Of a stretch of 55,287 nucleotides of DNA, positions 49,979 to 55,287 are shown one piece after another. The position numbers and the translations under genes were made by a program. Below the pieces are notes generated by a model. That model was not told where the DNA came from, ran no database searches, and saw only the letters and a list, made by a program, of their open reading frames with translations. Origin of the DNA: Acidimicrobiales bacterium (GTDB lineage: Bacteria > Actinomycetota > Acidimicrobiia > Acidimicrobiales > RAAP-2); the NCBI GenBank assembly GCA_017883135.1, contig JADGOE010000014.1, positions 1 to 55,287 of the forward strand, written 5' to 3'. The first letter of the stretch is position 1. Each line of letters begins with the position of its first letter.

Positions 49979-51607
49979 TCAAGGGTAGTGGTCCGGCAGA
50001 TCGTTCTCGTACAGCACGGTGTCCCCGTCCTTGACGTGCTCCTTCACCCACTCCACCGCCCGGTGGCGGTCACCGAGGAGCTGGACCGAGGTCGCCGAGT
50101 CGGCCACCGACGCCACGCCGGCGGCGAGGGCCCGGCGGTTGGTTCGCCCCACGATGAGCAGGTCGGTCGCCACCGCGGCTACGGCCGCGCCGAAGCGCCG
50201 GTTCTCCTCGAACTGGCGCCGCCCGAGCTCGACCATGCCCGGCGTCACCACTACCAGTCGCTGTGGCCCGGCGGGCTCGCCCTGGTCCCCCTGCCCGCGT
50301 GCCCCGGCCAGTACCGCCAGCGCCGCCGATGCTCCGGCGGGATTGGAGTTGTAGGTGTCGTCCAAGATGGTGGCACCCGATGCGGCGCGCCCGGCCTGCA
50401 GCCGATGGTCGACTCCGGGGAGGTCGCGCAACCGGGAGGCGATCGCACCAGGCTCCACCTTCAGCCCCAGTGCCACGCCGATGGCGCAGGCCAGGTTGGA
50501 GGGTTGGAGACCGGTGGGTACCTCGACATCCTCGGCCAGTGCCTGGCCGGCGACGTAGGCCGACACCCGAGCGCCACCGTCGCAGCGCACCACGCAGACG
50601 TCGGCCGACCGGTCCGATCCCGAGCACCGGACCACCCGCTTGCCACCGGCGGCGTGACGGTCGGCCAGGGCCGCCAGAGCGGGGTCGTCCACCTGCAGCA
50701 CCACGTCGCCCGCCGGGTCGATGATCTCCGACTTGGCCTCCACGATGCGGTCGACCGACCCGAAGCGCTCCAGGTGCACCGGACCGATCGCGGTGATCAC
50801 CGCCAGGTCCGGCGGGCACCAACGGCACAGATCGGCGATCTCGCCGGGCCCGTAGGTCCCCATCTCCGCGACGAACACCTCGGTGCCGTCGCTCAGCTGC
50901 TCGTTGACGGCCCGAGCCAGGCCGGCTCTGTTGTTGAAGCTGGCCGGAGTGGCCACCACCGTGCGTGTCGGTCGGACCAGATGGGTGATGTAGCCCTTGG
51001 TCGACGTCTTGCCGTAGGAACCGGTCACGGCCACCACCGTCGGGGCAACCCGGGCCAGCCGTGCGGCGGCGGCGTCCACGAAACGACCCGACCGCCGGCG
51101 CTCCACCGGCGAGGTGATCCAACAGGCCAGGTCGACCAGCACGGGGGCGGCGAGGACGGCCGCCACGGCCACTGCCGACGCCGGCCCGAGCAGTAGCCCG
51201 GCCACCAACACCACCACTACCAGCCCCGCCCATACGCCGGCCAGGGTGCGCAGCCGCCGGGTCCAGGCCAGGGGTGAGGTCCGGCCCCGGACGGTGAGCC
51301 CCAGCGGACCCGCTGCCACCACGGCCGCGGTCGCCACCCCGGCGAGCGGCCACCACCAGGACGCCACGGCGGCGGCGAGGGCCACCAGTGCCAGCGCAAC
51401 GGCGGGCGCGGACGTCGTCCACCACCGGCCGCCGAACCGCACTGCCGAACCGGCCAGGTAGTGCTCCCGTTGGGCCACCCGCAGCCACCGGAGGCCGGCC
51501 GGGAGACATGCCAGCGCACAGGCGGCGACCGTGACCCAGGCCGTGCCGGCGTGGAGGCGCTGTGGGCCCAGCGCGCCCAGAGCCCGCCAGTAGAGCGGGC
51601 CGCTCAC
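49979..51607 (-). CDS. MurF-like Mur ligase with N-terminal membrane domain
   Basis: A 542-residue protein. Residues 1-165 are strongly hydrophobic with about 4-6 membrane helices, then a Mur ligase: P-loop TGSYGKTSTK (195-204), EMGTYGPGEIADLC, ITAIGPVHLERFGS and DDTYNSNPAG, matching MurF-type central and C-terminal domains. The P-loop reads GKTSTK rather than the MurF GKTTTK. The GTG start overlaps the hydrolase stop (GTGA). With Ddl downstream, adding D-Ala-D-Ala to a muropeptide is likely; a related, non-canonical ligase is an alternative. Confidence 0.85.
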   Translation of the reverse strand: MSGPLYWRALGALGPQRLHAGTAWVTVAACALACLPAGLRWLRVAQREHYLAGSAVRFGGRWWTTSAPAVALALVALAAAVASWWWPLAGVATAAVVAAGPLGLTVRGRTSPLAWTRRLRTLAGVWAGLVVVVLVAGLLLGPASAVAVAAVLAAPVLVDLACWITSPVERRRSGRFVDAAAARLARVAPTVVAVTGSYGKTSTKGYITHLVRPTRTVVATPASFNNRAGLARAVNEQLSDGTEVFVAEMGTYGPGEIADLCRWCPPDLAVITAIGPVHLERFGSVDRIVEAKSEIIDPAGDVVLQVDDPALAALADRHAAGGKRVVRCSGSDRSADVCVVRCDGGARVSAYVAGQALAEDVEVPTGLQPSNLACAIGVALGLKVEPGAIASRLRDLPGVDHRLQAGRAASGATILDDTYNSNPAGASAALAVLAGARGQGDQGEPAGPQRLVVVTPGMVELGRRQFEENRRFGAAVAAVATDLLIVGRTNRRALAAGVASVADSATSVQLLGDRHRAVEWVKEHVKDGDTVLYENDLPDHYP

Positions 51608-52425
51608 TTCGTGGCGCCGGCCGGTGGCATCCCGATTGGCCCGTTCCCCGGCTCGGATGCCGGGCCGGTATGGCCGGCGATGATCTCCGCCAGCGCGGCG
51701 GGGGCCTCGGTGGGCACCAGGTGGCCGACACCGGGCAGGGTGGTGAGCGTCGCCCCGGGGAACAGCGGTCGGGCCCGGACTGCCACCTCGACGGGTACCT
51801 CGCCGTCGTCCTCGCCCCACACCAGGTCGACCGGACAGCCGATGGACGCCAGCTCCTCCGCGTACTGCTCGGCGAGCACTCGCACGAACACGCCCCGCAT
51901 CACCCCCTCGGCCGCCCGGTAGTCGGCCGAGCCGTACCTGTTGCGCAGCGCCTCCATCCGCTCGTCGCCCACTATCCCCATCCGGTGCAGCCGTCGGGCC
52001 AGTCGGAAGGGGGCAGGGACGCGGCTCGTCCTGTCCAGCCGGTCGAGCAGGGGCACTCCGGTGAGCACCAGGCGCTCGATCCGGTCGGGCACCAGGGCGC
52101 AGAGCCGGATCGCCACCCGCCCTCCGAACGAGTGGCCCACCACCACGATGCGATCAGCCAGGGTGCCGGGCTCCTCGAAGAGAGGTACCAGGTGCCGGGC
52201 GTACTCGCCGGTGCCCCAGGCCTCGGGCGGAGGAGGTGTGGCCCCGAAACCGAACAGGTCGAGCCCGATGGCCGCCAGGTCGCCCGAAGCGCCGGGCCGA
52301 TCGAACACCTGCGAGAAGTCGTGGTGGGTGCGCTGCCATCCATGCAGGGCGAGCACCGTGGGCACTCCGGAACCCCAGGCTCCGCCGAACATCCGACCGC
52401 CGGCGAACGACTTCAGCACCGGCAC
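51604..52425 (-). CDS. alpha/beta hydrolase
   Basis: A 273-residue alpha/beta-hydrolase with nucleophile S99 in VVGHSFGGR, an acid in VWGEDDGEVP (D207) and H235 in GVGHLVP, plus the HGW oxyanion loop LALHGWQRTHHDF. The triad is complete. The GTG start at 52425 lies directly upstream of the MurF-like gene, which overlaps its stop, so hydrolase, MurF and Ddl probably form an operon. The substrate is unknown; cell-wall or ester hydrolysis are guesses. Confidence 0.9.
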   Translation of the reverse strand: MPVLKSFAGGRMFGGAWGSGVPTVLALHGWQRTHHDFSQVFDRPGASGDLAAIGLDLFGFGATPPPPEAWGTGEYARHLVPLFEEPGTLADRIVVVGHSFGGRVAIRLCALVPDRIERLVLTGVPLLDRLDRTSRVPAPFRLARRLHRMGIVGDERMEALRNRYGSADYRAAEGVMRGVFVRVLAEQYAEELASIGCPVDLVWGEDDGEVPVEVAVRARPLFPGATLTTLPGVGHLVPTEAPAALAEIIAGHTGPASEPGNGPIGMPPAGATK

Positions 52426-52542
52426 ACCCTACCGATCGCCTCGGCACCTGTGGGGCCACCGGGCCCGGCGGCCCCCGAGCCGAGCTCGCACCAGTGGCCG
52501 ACGGCCACGTGCCGGACCGGGTGACGTACCAGGCGCGTCACC

Positions 52543-53742
52543 TCACCGGTAGGCGTGGGCCAGCCTGGCCGCGAGGTCTCCCCGTAGTGGATCGTCGGGT
52601 CCGGTCAGGCTGTCGGCGCGCTCGATGACCTCGATGTCGAAGGGGTAGAGCTCCGCGAACCTGAGGAGCTGGTCGGGCTGCCCGTGCCCGAGGAGCGCCG
52701 TCCGGAGGCTGACGTCGAAATGGTTCCGGAGTTCGATGATGAACGGGCTCTCACTTCCGGGCAGGAGTTGGCCCCCACAGAGGCGCAGTGCGCCTTCTGC
52801 GTCACCACGCTTGAGGGCGGCCAACGCGTCGACGATGTCGGCATCGACCGTGAGGGCGAGCCGGTAGGGGCGTGATTCGATGGCGCCGCCGAGGAGCTGG
52901 CGGAGGTGGGAGATCTCCGCCTTGAGGGTGCCCCCGCTCACCGGGCGCTCGCCGTAGAGATGGTCGTGCAGCTCCTCGAGGCTTGCCTCCCCCCGCACGG
53001 CGAGGATGGTCAGGATCTCCAGCTGCCGCTGGGAGATCCGCACCGGCCGGCCACCCAGCTCCACGCGGGGGTGTCCGAGCACGTTGAGGCGCAGGTCCGG
53101 CCGCTCCCACGGGCCGGCGAGGAGCCGTTGCTCGACGAGTCGGCTCATGGCCACCACGGTTGCGAGTGCCAGGGGCGAGGCCCGCCGCCACGGGGCGCTC
53201 AGGTCCACCACTCCGAGCACCCGCCCCGTCCGGGCCCGGACCGGGGCCGCGTAACACACCCAGTCCTGCATACCATCGCACCAGTGCTCGGCCGCGAAGA
53301 CCGCCGCCGGGCGACCCGTGAGGAGTGCCAGACCGGGGGCGTTGGTGCCGGCAGCGGCCTCGTTCCAGTCGGCACCACGCACGAAGTTGGCCCGCTCGGC
53401 CAAGCGAGACATCGAACGGCCTGCGGCACTCCAGGCGATTCGGCCCGAGCCATCGGTCACCGCTGCGACGTAGTCCTCGCTGGTGGCGAGCAGGGCCAGA
53501 TCGTCGACGACGTCCTGTGCCGCCATCCTGATCGGCGACGCGGACCAGCGGGAGTCAGCGTCCTCGAGGTCCAACGGGGCGGGACGACCGACCGACACCA
53601 GGTTGGCGCAGCGGCGCCACGATTCGCCGACCTCCGCCGAAAGGTCGCCCGGTGCCGCAGCGCTCCCATCGAAGTTGCAGCGAGCGGCATCCACCTTCCG
53701 GCGACGTTCCACCAGGTCATCGGTCCGGGAGCTCTCGGCCAA
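52543..53742 (-). CDS. GAF-domain transcriptional regulator with C-terminal winged-helix
   Basis: About 399 residues. The middle part resembles a GAF sensor domain ([55 protein letters not shown]). The C-terminal part reads [20 protein letters not shown] and [17 protein letters not shown], a winged-helix/SARP-like output instead of the Fis-type helix seen in AcoR. TTG 53742 is the likely start; a downstream GTG is possible. It is divergent from the aldehyde dehydrogenase gene with an 80-base spacer and probably controls it, as in similar actinobacterial pairs. Confidence 0.83.
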   Translation of the reverse strand: MAESSRTDDLVERRRKVDAARCNFDGSAAAPGDLSAEVGESWRRCANLVSVGRPAPLDLEDADSRWSASPIRMAAQDVVDDLALLATSEDYVAAVTDGSGRIAWSAAGRSMSRLAERANFVRGADWNEAAAGTNAPGLALLTGRPAAVFAAEHWCDGMQDWVCYAAPVRARTGRVLGVVDLSAPWRRASPLALATVVAMSRLVEQRLLAGPWERPDLRLNVLGHPRVELGGRPVRISQRQLEILTILAVRGEASLEELHDHLYGERPVSGGTLKAEISHLRQLLGGAIESRPYRLALTVDADIVDALAALKRGDAEGALRLCGGQLLPGSESPFIIELRNHFDVSLRTALLGHGQPDQLLRFAELYPFDIEVIERADSLTGPDDPLRGDLAARLAHAYR

Positions 53743-53822
53743 CCTATTACCAACCCTTCGAGCGCAGGATACCCCCAAGAGCAGCACCAAAGGGGCTGCG
53801 CGCAGAACACAAGGGGGATCCC

Positions 53823-55241
53823 ATGACCTATCCAACCCCGGGCACGCCCGAGAGCCCGGTGCAGTTCAAGGACCGCTACGACAACTTCATCGGCGGCAAG
53901 TGGGTACCACCGCTCGAGGGACGGTACTTCGAGAACATCTCGCCGATCACCGGCCACCGCTACTGCGAGGTCGCCCGATCGGACGCCGACGACATCGAGC
54001 TGGCGCTCGACGCCGCCCACGCAGCGCGGGAGGCGTGGGGCAGGACGAGCGCGGGCGAGCGGTCGAACGTACTGCTGCGCATCGCCGACCGGATCGAGGA
54101 GAACCTCGAGTACCTGGCCGTGGTGGAGTGTTGGGAGAACGGAAAGCCGGTACGCGAGACACTGGCCGCCGACATGCCCTTGGTGGTCGACCACTTCCGC
54201 TACTTCGCCGGCGTGCTCCGCGGCCAAGAGGGCTCGATCTCCCAGATCGACGAGGACACCGTCGCCTACCACTTCCACGAGCCGCTCGGCGTGGTCGGAC
54301 AGATCATCCCGTGGAACTTCCCGATCCTGATGGCGACCTGGAAGCTGGCACCGGCACTGGCCGGCGGGAACTGCGTGATCCTCAAGCCGGCCGAACAGAC
54401 CCCGGTGTCGATCCTGATCGTCGCGGAGCTCATCGCCGACTTGCTTCCCGACGGGGTGCTGAACATCGTCAACGGCTTCGGAACCGAGGCGGGCAAGCCC
54501 CTGGCATCAAGCCCCCGTGTGGCAAAGATCGCCTTCACCGGCGAGACGACCACCGGCAGGTTGATCATGCAGTACGCGTCGGAGAACATCACACCGGTCA
54601 CACTCGAGCTGGGCGGGAAGAGCCCCAACATCTTCCTCGCCGACGTGATGGACGCCGACGACGACTTTCTCGACAAGGCCGTCGAGGGCTTCGTGATGTT
54701 CGCCCTGAATCAGGGCGAGGTGTGCACCTGCCCGTCGCGGGCGCTGATCGACGAGTCGATCTACGAACCCTTCATCGAGCGGTGCCTGGCCCGGGTCGAG
54801 GCCATCACCGGTGGCAACCCGCTCGACACCGGCACCATGCTCGGCGCACAGGCGTCGAACGATCAACTCGACAAGGTCCTGTCCTACATCGAGATCGGCA
54901 AAGACGAGGGGGCCACGCTGCTCGCCGGCGGCAATCGCCGCACCGTCGAGGGGTTGGAGGACGGTTACTACGTGGAACCGACCGTGTTCCTCGGCGACAA
55001 CAGCATGCGCATCTTCCAAGAGGAGATCTTCGGCCCGGTGGTGGCGGTGACCACGTTCAAGCACGAGGCGGAGGCGATCCGTATCGCCAACGACACCCTC
55101 TACGGGCTGGGCGCCGGGCTGTGGACCCGCAACGGCAACTCCGCCTACCGGATCGGACGGGCCATCGAGGCCGGTCGAGTGTGGACCATGGGCTTGATCC
55201 GGTTCGACGGACAGGTTGCTTGTGTTGATCATGCCGCCTGA
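53823..55241 (+). pseudogene. aldehyde dehydrogenase, 3' end replaced by an IS element
   Basis: The first 455 codons encode a normal NAD(P)-dependent aldehyde dehydrogenase: PWNFP (N165), K188 in LKPAEQTP, E262 in LELGGKSPN and a Cys pair in [10 protein letters not shown] (C301/C303). After GRVWT (ending at 55187) the family's conserved C-terminal segment is absent; 17 unrelated residues lead to a stop at 55241. The gene is thus about 50 residues short of the usual 500-510. The start ATG follows AAGGGGG. It is divergent from a GAF regulator. Activity is probably lost because the C-terminus contributes to the dimer and active site. Confidence 0.88.
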
Positions 55242-55287
55242 CGGTCGGCGTTGCGGTGGACAGCTTCCCATTCGGCGGGACTGCAGT
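55189..55287. mobile_element. end of an IS3-like insertion sequence (right part outside the window)
   Basis: Aldehyde dehydrogenase similarity stops at 55187/55188 and the following sequence begins TGGGCTTGATCC, containing TTCGACGGACAGG, which resembles terminal repeats of actinobacterial IS3-type elements starting with TG. The transposase tail lies on the opposite strand directly inside. The element's other end, target duplication and exact inverted repeats cannot be seen. The window ending inside it fits an assembly break at a repeated element. Confidence 0.6.
55229..55287 (-). CDS. IS3-family transposase (OrfB), C-terminal fragment
   Basis: The minus-strand frame ending at TGA 55231-55229 reads [18 protein letters not shown], preceded by a codon ending in AC (compatible with Tyr). 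The pattern Y-x-SPAEWE matches the end of IS3-family OrfB integrases, where GYxSPxEYE/F follows the DDE core. Only 18 residues are visible, so the family call rests on this short signature plus the disrupted aldehyde dehydrogenase beside it. Confidence 0.55.
   Translation of the reverse strand, partial: CSPAEWEAVHRNADRQAA

Noticed and set aside
1-55287. CRISPR array, prophage or defence island
   Set aside because: No regularly spaced repeats, cas genes, phage structural genes or restriction/anti-phage clusters were seen. The only mobile traces are the IS3-like end and the toxin-antitoxin pair.
1-55287. tRNA or rRNA genes
   Set aside because: Intergenic spaces are short and none shows a tRNA-like T-loop/acceptor pattern or rRNA segments by eye; a covariance-model scan was not possible.

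Overview
The window is GC-rich, densely packed bacterial DNA from an actinobacterium. The lineage evidence is a SepIVA-like coiled-coil protein beside DUF177 and coaD, a DUF2469 gene beside yraN, an HbO-type truncated haemoglobin, an SCO6745-family protein, an AMACR-type racemase and a GTP-dependent PEPCK. A deep-branching group such as Acidimicrobiia would fit, but that placement is an inference from gene content and was not computed.

Layout. 1-209: the 5' end of comM, cut by the window edge. 572-1338: a ribbon-helix-helix/DUF433 plus DUF5615 toxin-antitoxin pair on the plus strand. 1425-14106: a long minus-strand housekeeping run read from high to low coordinates: acpP, rnc, mutM, smc, ftsY, ffh, rpsP, khpA, rimM, trmD, rplS, DUF2469, yraN and an enoyl-CoA hydratase. 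This is the usual ribosome, SRP and chromosome-segregation neighbourhood, but lepB and rnhB are missing from their usual place. 14249-17876: an operon of circularly permuted ATP-grasp, alpha-E and transglutaminase-like proteins, a predicted peptide-modification system; its ATP-grasp gene carries a one-base frameshift. 17910-30101: metabolic and accessory genes (SCO6745-like, SDR, truncated haemoglobin, acyl-CoA dehydrogenase, DinB-like, VOC, a TetR regulator with its target and a perfect palindromic operator, two lipoproteins, a PLP enzyme, and an MBL-FAH pair).

30144-37596: the second half of the housekeeping run, also on the minus strand: fakA-like DAK gene, recG, rsmD, coaD, sepIVA-like, DUF177, rpmF and plsX, with rpmB divergent. 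The roughly 16 kb accessory block thus sits between plsX and acpP, which are commonly close neighbours. 37977-45209: a histidine kinase/response regulator pair, thiL, pckG, an MFS transporter and a stand-alone Lrp/AsnC ligand-binding protein. 45273-52425: an AMACR-type racemase, beta-carbonic anhydrase, galactokinase, a PH-domain membrane protein, then an alpha/beta hydrolase, a membrane-anchored MurF-like ligase and a D-Ala-D-Ala ligase. 52543 to the end: a GAF regulator divergent from an aldehyde dehydrogenase whose 3' end is replaced by the end of an IS3-like element; the tail of its transposase runs off the right edge.

I saw no tRNA, rRNA or CRISPR array and no obvious phage or defence island. 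The least conventional pieces are the ATP-grasp/alpha-E/transglutaminase operon with a coupled 44-codon mini-ORF, the membrane-fused MurF-like ligase, and the regulatory palindromes.
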